Assembly: GCA_963772555.1 (NCBI GenBank)
Contig: CAVYXQ010000014.1
Coordinates: forward strand, 1-64,000
From: Roseiarcus sp963772555
GTDB taxonomy: Bacteria; Pseudomonadota; Alphaproteobacteria; Rhizobiales; Beijerinckiaceae
Direction: 5' to 3'
Length of the DNA: 64,000 nt
Positions 27,191 through 35,803 of this stretch are shown here, piece by piece; position 1 is the stretch's first letter; every line of letters starts with the position of its first letter. A program made the position numbers and the translations under genes. A model generated the notes under the pieces. The model saw only the letters and a list, made by a program, of their open reading frames with translations, was not told the origin of the DNA and did no database searches.

Positions 27191-28204
27191 ATGCCGATGG
27201 CCGACGCCACTTTCGAAGAGAGCCGCCTGGCGACGGTGTTCGGCGGCTCCGGCTTTGTCGGCCGCCACATTGTGCGGGCGCTCGCACGCAGGGGCTGGCG
27301 GATCCGGGTCGCGGTGCGCCGTCCCGATCTTGCCGCTTACCTGCAGACCGACGGCGTCGTCGGCCAGATCCAGCCTGTTCAGGCGAACCTGCGCTATCCG
27401 GCCTCCCTCGCCGCCGCGCTCGAAGGCGCTGAGATGGCGGTCAACGCCACCGGGGTACGGGCGGAGAGCGGCGCCCAGACCTATCAGGCCGTGCATGTCG
27501 ACGGCGCGGCGACGTTGGCGCGAGCGGTGAGGGAATCCCGCGTCGAAGCCTTCGTCCATGTCTCGGGCATCGGCGCGGACGAGCGCTCGCCCTCGCCCTA
27601 CATCGCCAGCAAGGGACGCGGCGAGATCGTCACGCGAGAGGCGTTTCCCGACGTGGTCGTTCTTCGCCCATCGGTCGTTTTCGGCCCGGAGGACGACTTC
27701 TTCAACCGGTTCGGCGCGCTTGCGCGGTTCCTGCCGGTTATACCGCTCTTTGGCGGCGGCGCGACCCGCCTGCAGCCGGTGTACGCGGGCGACGTCGCGC
27801 GGGCGACGGCCGCCGCGCTCGCCGGCGACGCCACGCCCGGCCTAACCTACGAGCTCGGCGGCCCGGAAGTGATGACGTTGCGCGAGGCCGCGGAACTCGT
27901 CCTGCATGCGATCGACCGACGGCGCATGCTGCTCGGGCTGCCGCTCGGGCCGTCGCGCCTGCTCGCGTCCTTGAGCGCCTTCGCCAGCAAGGCGACATTC
28001 GGGCGCTACCCGAAGCTCCTGACGACGACCCGCGATCAGGTCGACCTCCTCGCGGTCGACAATGTGGTCTCGGCGGAGGCGGAAGCTGAGGGTCGCGTCC
28101 TACGCGGGCTCGGCATTGAGCCTCAGGCGCCCGACGCGATCATCCCGACGTACCTTGTGCGCTTCCGCAAGACGGGCCAGTATGAGTTGCAGGGCTTGGC
28201 CTGA
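27191..28204 (+). CDS. NDUFA9-like complex I accessory / NAD(P)-binding protein
   Basis: A ~337-residue atypical short-chain dehydrogenase with the N-terminal nucleotide motif TVFGGSGFVGRHIVRALARR and the pattern FVHVSGIGAD then SPYIASKGRGE, typical of the NDUFA9 family. In alphaproteobacteria and mitochondria this protein is an accessory subunit of complex I. No nuo genes are near. ATG 27191 or 27197 are both served by GGAG. It is 94 bases after the EF-G-like gene and probably transcribed with it or alone. Confidence 0.85.
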   Translation: MPMADATFEESRLATVFGGSGFVGRHIVRALARRGWRIRVAVRRPDLAAYLQTDGVVGQIQPVQANLRYPASLAAALEGAEMAVNATGVRAESGAQTYQAVHVDGAATLARAVRESRVEAFVHVSGIGADERSPSPYIASKGRGEIVTREAFPDVVVLRPSVVFGPEDDFFNRFGALARFLPVIPLFGGGATRLQPVYAGDVARATAAALAGDATPGLTYELGGPEVMTLREAAELVLHAIDRRRMLLGLPLGPSRLLASLSAFASKATFGRYPKLLTTTRDQVDLLAVDNVVSAEAEAEGRVLRGLGIEPQAPDAIIPTYLVRFRKTGQYELQGLA

Positions 28205-28287
28205 GGCCGCGTCGACGTGCGCGCTTACCGATGTTTCGGCATGAAGTTCTTAACAGATGTCCGGGCCATTTCGAGTTGGGGTCTTCT

Positions 28288-28584
28288 GTGATCAAATCTG
28301 AGCTTGTGCAGCGCATGGCCGCCCGCAACCCGCACCTTTATCAGCGCGACATCGAGAACATCATCGATGCGATTCTTGGCGAGATCGCCGATGCGTTGGC
28401 GCGGGGCGAGCGGGTGGAACTGCGCGGCTTCGGCGCCTTTTCGACCAAGCAGCGCCAGGCGCGCACCGGCCGCAACCCGCGCACCGGCGACAGGGTTCCG
28501 GTCACCGAGAAGCTTGCGCCGTTCTTCAAGACCGGCAAGGAGATGCGCGAACGTCTCAACCGCGGCGCGGTCGAACAGGTCTGA
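28288..28584 (+). CDS. ihfB: Integration host factor subunit beta
   Basis: A 98-residue DNA-bending protein of the HU/IHF family. KSELVQRMAARNPHLYQRDI opens the protein, GERVELRGFGAFSTKQRQAR forms the beta arm and RNPRTGDRVPV is the proline-containing DNA-intercalating motif, typical of IHF-beta. It pairs with IHF-alpha encoded elsewhere. GTG 28288 is chosen because it gives the standard family start. The lapA-like gene follows 44 bases later, an order seen in many alphaproteobacteria. Confidence 0.93.
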   Translation: MIKSELVQRMAARNPHLYQRDIENIIDAILGEIADALARGERVELRGFGAFSTKQRQARTGRNPRTGDRVPVTEKLAPFFKTGKEMRERLNRGAVEQV

Positions 28585-28628
28585 GCCGGCCCGCCACCCG
28601 CTGGCGCGATGGAGCGAACGAGGCAGGC

Positions 28629-28964
28629 ATGATTCGCTTCGTGAAGATCGTCTTCCTCGCCGTCGCCGCGATCGTTCTCTTGCTGTTCGCATTCGCCAAC
28701 CGGCAGATCGTCGACGTGTCGTTCGATCCGTTCGGCTCGACCAACAACGCGGCCTACGCCATAGCGGCGCCGCTGTTTGCGGTGGCGATCGTGTTCGCCA
28801 TGCTCGGCGTCATCGCCGGCGCGTTCGCCACCTGGCTGTCGCAGGGACGCCATCGGCGCGCCTCGCGCCAGAATCGCGCCGAGGCGCAGAAATGGCGGAC
28901 GCAGGCCGAGGCGCTGAAGGCCGCGCATCCTCCATCGGCGCCCACCGTCCCTCCGCGCGCCTGA
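28629..28964 (+). CDS. LapA-domain (DUF1049) membrane protein
   Basis: A 111-residue protein with two hydrophobic helices (IVFLAVAAIVLLLFAFANRQ and PLFAVAIVFAMLGVIAGAFA) joined by VDVSFDPFGSTNNAA, the LapA_dom pattern, and a basic, alanine-rich C-terminal tail likely forming a short coiled coil. LapA (YciS) in enterics helps LapB/FtsH control LpxC and lipopolysaccharide synthesis. The link in this organism is inferred from family only. Located between ihfB and the ornithine cyclodeaminase-like gene. Confidence 0.8.
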   Translation: MIRFVKIVFLAVAAIVLLLFAFANRQIVDVSFDPFGSTNNAAYAIAAPLFAVAIVFAMLGVIAGAFATWLSQGRHRRASRQNRAEAQKWRTQAEALKAAHPPSAPTVPPRA

Positions 28965-28977
28965 GGCAGTCGGCCCG

Positions 28978-29937
28978 ATGCGGTTCTTTTCGGCCGGCGA
29001 TATCGATGCGGCGCTCGATTTTCCCGGGCTGGTCGAGGCCCTTGGCGAGGCAATGCGGGGAGGCTTCATCGCGCCGGCCCGCCATCATCACGACATCGAG
29101 CGCGCTGGCGAACCTCAGGCGACGCACCTTATCATGCCGGCCTGGACCGACAGCGCCTCGCGCGCCGGCCTCTATCTCGGCGCCAAGATCGTCAACGTCT
29201 TTCCCGGCAATGCGGCGCGTGGCCTGCCGGCGGTGACGGGCCTCTACGTGCTGCAATCCGGCCGAACCGGCGAGACCCTGGCGACGCTCGACGGCACGCG
29301 GCTCACGCACTGGCGCACCGCCGCCGCCTCGGCGCTCGCATCGAAGCATCTGGCGCGGCGGGACGCCGAACGTCTGCTGGTCGTCGGCGCCGGGGCGCTC
29401 GCGCCCTACCTCGCGCGGGCGCACGCCAGCCAGCGCGCGCTGAAGGCGATCGCGGTCTGGAACCATCGCCTCGAGGGCGCCCGGCGCGTCGCTGAGGCCC
29501 TCGCCGGCGAGGGCCTGCCGGCGCGCGCCGCGGAGGATCTGCCGGAGGCGGTCGCCGCGGCCGACGTCATCTCATGCGCGACGCTGGCGACGGCGCCCGT
29601 GATCGAAGGCCGGTGGCTCAGGCCGGGGCAGCATCTCGACCTCGTCGGCGCCTTCAACCTGCGCATGCGCGAGGCGGACGACGAGGCGCTGAGGCGCGCT
29701 CGCATCTTCATCGACACCGAGGCCGCCTGCGTCGAGGGCGGCGACGTCGCGCTCGGGCTCAGGAGCGGCGCGATTACGCGGGCCGACGTCGTCGCCGACC
29801 TGCCGGCGCTCTGCCGCGGCGCGCAAGGGCGCAGGACCGAAGACGAGATCACCCTCTTCAAGTCGGTCGGCACGGCGATCGAGGATCTGGCTGCGGCGAT
29901 GCTCGTCTGGCGCAAGGCCGGCGACGCGGAGCCCTGA
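28978..29937 (+). CDS. Ornithine cyclodeaminase / mu-crystallin family protein
   Basis: A 319-residue NAD(P)-binding protein. GLYLGAKIVNVFPGNAARGL, LDGTRLTHWRTAAASALASK and the Rossmann motif LLVVGAGALAPYL are the family signatures; VDLVGAFNLRMREADDE lies near the C-terminus. Members include ornithine cyclodeaminase, alanine dehydrogenase of archaea and ketimine reductases, so the reaction cannot be fixed. The gene starts 13 bases after the lapA-like gene. Intact. Confidence 0.85.
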   Translation: MRFFSAGDIDAALDFPGLVEALGEAMRGGFIAPARHHHDIERAGEPQATHLIMPAWTDSASRAGLYLGAKIVNVFPGNAARGLPAVTGLYVLQSGRTGETLATLDGTRLTHWRTAAASALASKHLARRDAERLLVVGAGALAPYLARAHASQRALKAIAVWNHRLEGARRVAEALAGEGLPARAAEDLPEAVAAADVISCATLATAPVIEGRWLRPGQHLDLVGAFNLRMREADDEALRRARIFIDTEAACVEGGDVALGLRSGAITRADVVADLPALCRGAQGRRTEDEITLFKSVGTAIEDLAAAMLVWRKAGDAEP

Positions 29938-30305
29938 GCCGGCCGGCCGCGTTCGCGGCTATTTGGACTTTCTTGGAATCCTGCGAATGCTCGTCAGGAT
30001 ACCGCTTTTCGCGGCGTTGGATTGTCTTGGATTCGCTTGGATTCCTTCGTCCCAAATGAGGAATTTCAATGGCTTGCGAGCGCGGTTGCCTTGCAAAAAC
30101 TTCTCGGTGGCCCGCGGCGTATCGTACAGAGAGGTATCGCCGCGGCTACCGGCGTCAATGGCGACAGCGAAGGAGCGTCTTCAACCATCGCGGAATTGTA
30201 CGCTCAGTTCTGTTTTTCTGCAAGCGATTATCATAGCGGTCACGAAATCGGAAACTGCCTGTCCCCGCTCATCTGCCCGGCTTGACGCGTCGGCGGATAT
30301 GTCGA
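29938..30305. other. 368-base interval without a recognisable gene
   Basis: No protein is supported. The first 160 bases are noticeably AT-richer than the flanks, with repeated TTGGATT-type words (30,018-30,050). They end in a stretch resembling the dispersed repeat (see 30,030-30,092). The remainder has no hairpin or clear promoter. It separates the convergent ornithine cyclodeaminase-like and P1 peptidase genes. Confidence 0.5.
30030..30092 (+). repeat. Possible third copy of the dispersed intergenic repeat
   Basis: ATTCCTT followed by CCC and then TCAATGGCTTGCG here aligns with ATTCCTT...CCC...ATCAATGGCTTGCG of copy B (55,762-55,913, reverse strand), with small gaps. The upstream half of the element is not recognisable. 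Weaker than the A/B match, but again in a gene-free, AT-richer interval. Confidence 0.35.
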
Positions 30306-31307
30306 CTATTCCCCGAACCGCTCCTTCCACGTCGGCTTTGCCCCGGCGACCTTGAGCGGCGTTGCTTCGTAGACGCCGCGGGCGACGGCGCGGGCGACGC
30401 ATTCGGCGGCGAGCATGCCGATCTCGGTCAGGTCGCGAAGGTCCGGCGTCGGCGCGGCTCTCGCGGTCGTGGCGGCGAAGACGACGTCGTTGTCGCCCGG
30501 CGCGTGCGCCGGGCGAAGCGCCAGGGCGAAACCGTCCTGCGCCATGATCGCCACCCGCTTGACCTGCGCCTTGGTCAGCCGAGCGTCGGTCGCCACCACC
30601 GCAAGGTCGGTGTTGACCGGCAGGTCGCTCTTGAGGCGCATCGTCAGCGCGTCCTCGATCGCGTCCGGGCCGAAGCCGCGGCCGCCGAATTCACCCGCCC
30701 GCTCGTAGGGCGCGGCCCAGAAGTGCTGGGTGAAGCCGCGCGTCGCCCGTCCGACCGAATTGCAGACAACGAGCGCGCCGACGCGGAAACCCCGTGTGGT
30801 CACGGCGCTGGTCGAGCCGAGCCCGCTTTTGAGATCGTAGGTCGAGGCGCCGAAGCCGGCGCCCGCGGCGCCAAGCTCGAAATCCTCGGGGCCCGCGAGT
30901 GCGTCGGCGGCGGCCGCATAGCCGAACTCCCAGTAAGGCGGCTGCCGGCCCCAGTTCTTGTCGCCGCCGTTGGCGAGGTCGAAGAGGCTGGCGCCGGGCA
31001 CGATCGGCACTCGGGCGCCGTGCGCGACGAAACCGCGGCCGATCGAGGCGAGGAACGCCATGGCGCCGCCGGCGGCGTCGAGACCGTAGGCCGAGCCGCC
31101 GGAGAGGACGAAGGCGTCGACGCGCTCGACCATCATCTCCGGCTCGAGCAGCGCCGTGTCGCGCAGAGCCGGGGAGCCGCCGTTCATGGCGATGGCGGCG
31201 ACCACCGGCTCGTCGAAAAGGACAGCGGTGACGCCGGAGGCGAGCCGCGCGTCCTGAGCGCTGCCGACCCGCACGCCCCCGACGTCGGTGATGAGATTGG
31301 CGATCAT
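30306..31307 (-). CDS. P1-family peptidase (DmpA/S58-like)
   Basis: A 333-residue N-terminal-nucleophile hydrolase of the DmpA/P1 family. The opening ANLITDVGGVRVGSAQDARL and the block FVLSGGSAYGLDAAGGAMAF are diagnostic. Known relatives are aminopeptidases or beta-peptidases that self-cleave before a Ser/Thr; a likely junction is the VVCNSVGRA region (about 195-205). ATG 31307 follows GAGGAA at good distance, better than the upstream in-frame start at 31331. Substrate unknown. It is divergent from rppH. Confidence 0.85.
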   Translation of the reverse strand: MIANLITDVGGVRVGSAQDARLASGVTAVLFDEPVVAAIAMNGGSPALRDTALLEPEMMVERVDAFVLSGGSAYGLDAAGGAMAFLASIGRGFVAHGARVPIVPGASLFDLANGGDKNWGRQPPYWEFGYAAAADALAGPEDFELGAAGAGFGASTYDLKSGLGSTSAVTTRGFRVGALVVCNSVGRATRGFTQHFWAAPYERAGEFGGRGFGPDAIEDALTMRLKSDLPVNTDLAVVATDARLTKAQVKRVAIMAQDGFALALRPAHAPGDNDVVFAATTARAAPTPDLRDLTEIGMLAAECVARAVARGVYEATPLKVAGAKPTWKERFGE

Positions 31308-31506
31308 CCGGGGGTTCCTCGCAAGGCGCAACGTTTGCGACCCTGCGCCGCAACGGCCGGTTCGGCAAGCTGGCGGAAGCGCCTCCGCACGGTCAACCCG
31401 GCGCCTCCGGCGACGAATTTCGGCGCCGCGCGGCGGAATTTCGGGCTAAGCTGCGGTCAAGCTGTCCACGCGGTTCGGCAAGCAGTTCGGAAAGCCAAGC
31501 AAGCCC

Positions 31507-32013
31507 ATGAACGACGATCTGCCCTACCGGCCCGGCGTCGGCGTCGCGCTGGTCAACCGCGACGGCGAGGCCTTCATCGGCCGTCGCAAGCGCAAGCGAG
31601 GCGATGAGGTTCTGGACGCGCTTTCCTGGCAGATGCCGCAAGGCGGGGTCGACGACGGCGAGGCGCCGCTCGACGCCGCCAAGCGCGAGCTCTGGGAAGA
31701 AACCAACGTGCGCTCGGCCGAGTTCATCGCCGAAATGCCCGAATGGCTGCACTACGACCTGCCGGCCAACGCCACCCGGCGCTGGGGCGGGCGCTACCGC
31801 GGCCAGAGGCAGAAGTGGTTCCTCTTCCGCTTCGTCGGCGACGAGGCCGAGATCGACGTGCGGCGCCCCGCCGGGGGCGCGCACGAGGCCGAGTTCGACG
31901 AATGGCGCTGGGAGCGCTTCGAGCGCCTGCCCGACGTCGTCGTGCCGTTCAAGCGCAAGGTCTACGAGCGGGTGGCCAACGCCTTCGCGCCGCTGGCGCG
32001 GCCGGAAAGGTAG
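31507..32013 (+). CDS. rppH: RNA pyrophosphohydrolase (Nudix)
   Basis: A 168-residue Nudix hydrolase. The Nudix box runs GGVDDGEAPLDAAKREL then WEETNV, and YRPGVGVALVNRDGEAFIGR and WQMPQGG precede it, as in RppH/IalA. The enzyme removes pyrophosphate from 5' ends of mRNA to start decay. Sequence between the box and the C-terminus (LHYDLPANATRRWGGRYRGQ) is typical. Followed at once by an RPE-like palindrome. Confidence 0.92.
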   Translation: MNDDLPYRPGVGVALVNRDGEAFIGRRKRKRGDEVLDALSWQMPQGGVDDGEAPLDAAKRELWEETNVRSAEFIAEMPEWLHYDLPANATRRWGGRYRGQRQKWFLFRFVGDEAEIDVRRPAGGAHEAEFDEWRWERFERLPDVVVPFKRKVYERVANAFAPLARPER

Positions 32014-32021
32014 CGCGCCTG

Positions 32022-32107
32022 CCCTCATCCGGCCCTTCGGGCCACCCCCGGGTCAAGCCCGGGGGCAGGCTCTTCTCCCGCTCGCGGGAGAGGGTCGGGA
32101 TGAAGGG
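32022..32107. repeat. RPE-like palindromic repeat
   Basis: A run of three nested palindromes: ggccc-ttc-gggcc, a CCCCCGGG...CCCGGGGG pair, and ctctcccg-type arms around a short loop ending AGAGGGTCGGGATGA. The words CCCTCATCCGG and GGGAGAGGGTCGGG recur at 39,781-39,910 and 41,321-41,378. Located between rppH and the DUF1476 gene. Confidence 0.65.
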
Positions 32108-32119
32108 AAGCGAGGCGAG

Positions 32120-32443
32120 TTATTTCCCGCCTCTGACCGAGGCGATCGCGGCGACCGTCTCCTCGTCCATTTTCTTGCGCAGGCGGTGATCGGAAAGGTC
32201 GACGTCGCCCTGCGGCAGGTCCGCCTTGAGCGCCGCGGCGACGTCGTCGTCGTTGCGGCCGACCTGCGAGGCGACGAAGTCGCGGGCGTATTTTTCCGCA
32301 TCCTCGCCGGCGAGCCCCTTCATCTCGGCGACCCAGAGCGCCATCGACTTGTTGCGCCGCGCCATCGCGCGGAAGCGCAAGGCCTCGTCGTTGGCGAACT
32401 GCTTCTCGAAGGTGTTCTCGCGATCCTGGAATGCGTCGGACAT
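32120..32443 (-). CDS. DUF1476 protein, F1FO-ATPase inhibitor (zeta subunit) family
   Basis: A 107-residue four-helix protein. FQDRENTFEKQFANDEALRF opens it and ARRNKSMALWVAEMKGL follows. In Paracoccus and relatives the DUF1476 protein is the zeta subunit that blocks ATP hydrolysis by F1FO-ATPase through its N-terminal helix. ATG 32443 is supported by GGAGG. No atp genes are near. Converges with rppH across an RPE-like repeat. Confidence 0.88.
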   Translation of the reverse strand: MSDAFQDRENTFEKQFANDEALRFRAMARRNKSMALWVAEMKGLAGEDAEKYARDFVASQVGRNDDDVAAALKADLPQGDVDLSDHRLRKKMDEETVAAIASVRGGK

Positions 32444-32744
32444 GCGACCTCCGTCAGTTGGCGCGCCGGCGCTGCGCGCCGTCGACGCCGTTCGTTGCCA
32501 GTCCAGAGCGGACCTTATGCGGCTTTCCGCCGAGAGGCGCAACGCGGCGCCAAGCCGGGTGACGCCTAACAATTAGCGCCCAACGGCCCGGCCTCCAGCC
32601 TGATCGTTTCGCGATCTTGTCCGCTGAGCGTAGCTTGGGACGATCGTCCGGCGTGAAGGCGCAAGTGGTCGCCAATTGTCTCGGACGGCAGGGGTCGCGG
32701 TACTGCCTCTCACCAGTTTGACCTCGTATGATAATGAGCGGAAA

Positions 32745-32777
32745 GGGCGGCCGCAGGCAACAAAACGACGGCCGCCC
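32745..32777. promoter_or_regulatory. Stem-loop upstream of the methyltransferase gene
   Basis: A perfect nine-base inverted repeat (GGGCGGCCG and CGGCCGCCC) with a 15-base A-rich loop ends 24 bases before the ATG at 32,801. It would lie in the 5' leader. Role unknown; it could be a terminator for an upstream transcript or an RNA structure near the ribosome site. Confidence 0.3.
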
Positions 32778-32800
32778 CTTGAGCGGCTGATGGGGAACGC

Positions 32801-34330
32801 ATGTCCGATTGGGGCGCTGGATACGTCACCGACACCGCCTACGTTCACGACTTCTGCCGTGTCGAGGCTCCCCCCATGCTCGCGCTGGCGGCGCTGGCGG
32901 GCGGCGTCGGCGCGCCCGGCGGATCTGGCGAGCCGCTCGCCTGGTGCGACCTCGGTTGCGGGCAGGGCTACACGACCAATATCGTCGCCGCCGCCAATTC
33001 CGAGACGCGCGCGTTCGGCTTCGATTTCAATCCGGCGCACATCGCCAACGCGCGCGCGCTGGCGAGCGATGCCGGCCTGGCGAATGTCGACTTCCGCGAG
33101 GCAAGCTTCCAGGAGTTGCTTGCCGACGCAACGCTGCCCGAGTTCGACGTCATGTGCATGCACGGCATCTTGAGCTGGGTCAGCCCGGAGAACCGCCGCG
33201 CGCTGGTCGCGCTGGCGCGCAAGCGACTGAAGCCGGGCGGGCTGCTCTACATTTCCTACGATTGCATGCCGGGATGGGCGGGCCTTGCGCCGCTGCGCCG
33301 CATTCTGGCGCGGCATTTCGGGCCGGGCCGGGGGACGCCCGCCCCGGCCGCGGTCGAGCGTGCGCTCGCCTTCGCCGACGAGCTGCGTGCCCAGGACCCA
33401 CGCTTTCATCGCATGTTTCCGCTTGTCGAGGCGCAGTTGGCGCGTCTACGGACAACGCCGCGCGACTATCTCGCGCACGAGATCCTGACACGCGACTGGG
33501 AGGCGTTCACATTCAGCGAAGTGGCGAGCGACCTGGCCGAGGCCAAGCTCGCCTACGTCGGCAGCGCCCATCTGCTCGACGGGCTGGACAGGCTCAATTT
33601 TACGCCGCAACAGATGGATTGGCTCGGCGGGCTCGCCGATCCTGTCCTCGCCGAAACATCGCGCGACATGCTGCTTGGCCGTCAGTTCCGCCGCGACCTG
33701 TTCGTCAAGGGCCGCAACCTCCTCGGCGCCCGGGCGGTGCGAGCACGCTGGATGTCGACGCGATTCGCGTTGACCGTTCCGGCGAAGGAGGTCGATCCGA
33801 CATTCGAGACCCCGCTCGGCAAGCACCAGTTCCATCCGCAAAAGCATCAGCCGTTGATCGAAGTCTTCGGCCGCGGTCCCATCACGTTCGGCGAAGCGCT
33901 GCGGCAGGCGTTCGGCAAGGACGCCGACGCGCAATGGCCAATCGACGTCATCAAGGTTTTGGTGGCCCGCGGCGACCTGCAGCCGGCGCTGCCGAGCGAG
34001 GGCGAGGCCGCACGCGCGACCGGCGCGCGCGCCTTCAACGATGCGGTCATCAATCGCGTCCGCGAGGGCGCGGATCTCTTCTATCTCGCTTCGCCGATCA
34101 CGGGCGGGGGCGTGCTGGTCGACCGTCTGACCCAGCTTTATCTGCACGCGCGCCGCAACGGCGTCGCCAATCCGGCCCGGTGCGTGATCGAGATCGGCGA
34201 ACGGGCCGCGCTGAAAAGCGGCGAAGGCGCGTCGCCCTCGCCCGACGAGCTGCGCGCGACCGTTAAGGCCAAGGTGGCGCGCGCCGAAGCCGATGTCTTT
34301 CCGTTGTTGCAGACGCTTGGAATCGCCTGA
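32801..34330 (+). CDS. SAM-dependent methyltransferase with methyltransferase regulatory domain
   Basis: A 509-residue protein. Residues about 1-200 form a class I methyltransferase (motif I WCDLGCGQGYTTNIV, then FGFDFNPAHIANARAL and CMHGILSWVSPENRR). The middle (about 210-300) fits the predicted methyltransferase regulatory domain (PF10119), with LDRLNFTPQQMDWLGGL near its end, and the last ~200 residues fit the PKMT C-terminal type. Substrate unknown; some relatives methylate surface proteins. The convergent neighbour encodes an unknown FLKL-motif protein. Confidence 0.82.
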   Translation: MSDWGAGYVTDTAYVHDFCRVEAPPMLALAALAGGVGAPGGSGEPLAWCDLGCGQGYTTNIVAAANSETRAFGFDFNPAHIANARALASDAGLANVDFREASFQELLADATLPEFDVMCMHGILSWVSPENRRALVALARKRLKPGGLLYISYDCMPGWAGLAPLRRILARHFGPGRGTPAPAAVERALAFADELRAQDPRFHRMFPLVEAQLARLRTTPRDYLAHEILTRDWEAFTFSEVASDLAEAKLAYVGSAHLLDGLDRLNFTPQQMDWLGGLADPVLAETSRDMLLGRQFRRDLFVKGRNLLGARAVRARWMSTRFALTVPAKEVDPTFETPLGKHQFHPQKHQPLIEVFGRGPITFGEALRQAFGKDADAQWPIDVIKVLVARGDLQPALPSEGEAARATGARAFNDAVINRVREGADLFYLASPITGGGVLVDRLTQLYLHARRNGVANPARCVIEIGERAALKSGEGASPSPDELRATVKAKVARAEADVFPLLQTLGIA

Positions 34331-34339
34331 CGGCGGCGA

Positions 34340-35113
34340 TCAGCCGATGCTGTCCTTCTGCACGGCGGGCAGCAGCAAACCGGCAAGCGGCCCGGCGAGC
34401 CCCTGGAAGGACGCATCGAGCTTCAGGAAGCCGTCGTTGAGCGCGCTGAAGGCCGGCATCACGCTGCCGTCCCCCAGGAGCGCCCTTGCCAAGTCGCCGA
34501 AGTCGGTCGAAAGCGCCTGGAAGCCTTTAGCGTCGGACTCCAGCGCCTCGCCGATTTTCAACAGCGGGGAGTTGCTGTCGACGCCGACCATCCTCACCAG
34601 ATCGCCGCCAAGCTGCGCCGCGGCGCCGGGCTGATCGGCGTTGCCGCCCAGACTGGCCGCGTCCGTGCTCAATTTCCCTGCGTCGTCGGCGACGGCGGCC
34701 TCGAGCTTGAGGAAATCCGTATGCGAAGCCGTGTGCCCGAGCTTGAGGAAATCTGCGCCGAACCTCGCGAGGTCGGCGCCGAAGTTCTTGAGCCCTCCAT
34801 CAAACTTGAGGAAATCCGCCTGCGCGGTCTCGCTGCCGCCCGTGTCGAGCTTCCAGGCGAAATCGTCGATCGCCGCGCCGAGCCAGGCGTCCCGCTCGAA
34901 ATCGAAGCCGAGCTTCAGGTACGACTGGCCGATCACTTCGAACGTGGACTGATATTTGTGATCAGAAAGCGAACTCGCGCCGCGACCCGCCAGAGCATCG
35001 TCGATCTTCAAGAATGCCGCGTTAAGCTGAGTCTGCTCTCCGACGCCGTCGACGCCGTCCAGCTTGATGAACTGGTCGAGAAGTTGGGTTACCCGCTCTA
35101 CGGCTGTTGGCAT
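34340..35113 (-). CDS. Unknown protein with nine FLKL-type motifs
   Basis: A 257-residue acidic, alanine/glycine/aspartate-rich protein that I do not recognise. It has nine short motifs of the form aromatic/aliphatic-hydrophobic-Lys-hydrophobic-(D/G/E), with the lysines at 17, 36, 67, 88, 103, 124, 136, 186 and 231 (for example FIKLD, FLKID, YLKLG, FLKFD, FLKLG, FLKLE, LLKIG, FLKLD). Predicted mainly helical, with no signal peptide or membrane helix and no cysteine. ATG 35,113 follows AGGGAA. It is convergent with the methyltransferase gene, 9 bases apart. Confidence 0.65.
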   Translation of the reverse strand: MPTAVERVTQLLDQFIKLDGVDGVGEQTQLNAAFLKIDDALAGRGASSLSDHKYQSTFEVIGQSYLKLGFDFERDAWLGAAIDDFAWKLDTGGSETAQADFLKFDGGLKNFGADLARFGADFLKLGHTASHTDFLKLEAAVADDAGKLSTDAASLGGNADQPGAAAQLGGDLVRMVGVDSNSPLLKIGEALESDAKGFQALSTDFGDLARALLGDGSVMPAFSALNDGFLKLDASFQGLAGPLAGLLLPAVQKDSIG

Positions 35114-35183
35114 GGCCAGATTCCCTTTACGCGTTTTTTCTAGTTTGTTGCGTAAACATCGTATTCCGGCGGCGCCGACCGCG

Positions 35184-35197
35184 CAAGAGCGCTCTTG
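35184..35197. promoter_or_regulatory. Perfect 14-base palindrome in the FLKL-gene leader
   Basis: CAAGAGCGCTCTTG is fully self-complementary and lies about 70 bases upstream of the FLKL-motif gene start. It could be an operator for that gene. No known regulator is assigned. Confidence 0.3.
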
Positions 35198-35362
35198 ATT
35201 GACGGTCACTACAATTCACGGCGACAGGCCCTCGGTACTGCATTTCATGGCTTCGGGCAGGGAAAAGAGCCGACCCTGCGGTCATCGGGCAAAGAGTATC
35301 TCCGCATGCAGATTTTGCGTCCGCGGCTGACCTCGGAAAATACAAGCTACTGAATTCAACGA

Positions 35363-35803
35363 TCAGCGCCGAGATTGAGTTATTCGAGTGGGATTTCGAA
35401 CTCCCAGCCCGCTGCGGGCCGCCTCGATTAGCCTTCGCGCGTCCGCTTCCTCGTAGCGCCGCGCCGCCTCGAAGCCCCAGACCGGGCCGGGCCACGCCGA
35501 ATCGTCGATCCGCCGCGCGACGACATGGAGGTGGAGCTGGCGGACGATATTGCCGAGGGCGCCGATGTTGATCTTGTCGGCCTTCGCATGGCGCTCGAGA
35601 AAACGCGCCGCGTGCGCCGCCTCTTCGATGAGAAGCGCACGGTCGTGCGGGTCGAGGTCGGTCAGTTCGGCAAGGCCCTCACGCCGGGGAACCAGGATGA
35701 GCCAGGGCCAGCGCGCATCGTTCATCAGCAACACGCGCGAGAGCCGCATGTCGCCGACGGCGAGCGTGTCCTTCACCAACCGCCCGTCGAGCGCGAACGT
35801 CAC
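35363..35803 (-). CDS. HIT-family protein
   Basis: A 146-residue histidine-triad nucleotide hydrolase. The triad motif is RQLHLHVVARR, preceded by LILVPRREGLAELTDLD. The family hydrolyses AMP-linked or dinucleoside polyphosphate substrates. Start is GTG 35,803, overlapping the deoB stop as GTGA, so it is co-translated with deoB. The last ~12 residues (VRNPTRITQSRR) are unlike the family and may be an extension. Confidence 0.87.
   Translation of the reverse strand: MTFALDGRLVKDTLAVGDMRLSRVLLMNDARWPWLILVPRREGLAELTDLDPHDRALLIEEAAHAARFLERHAKADKINIGALGNIVRQLHLHVVARRIDDSAWPGPVWGFEAARRYEEADARRLIEAARSGLGVRNPTRITQSRR

Noticed and set aside
35385..35410. tRNA T-arm-like sequence (GGGATTTCGAACTCCC)
   Set aside because: No anticodon or acceptor arm can be folded around it and it lies in the 3' end of the HIT gene.
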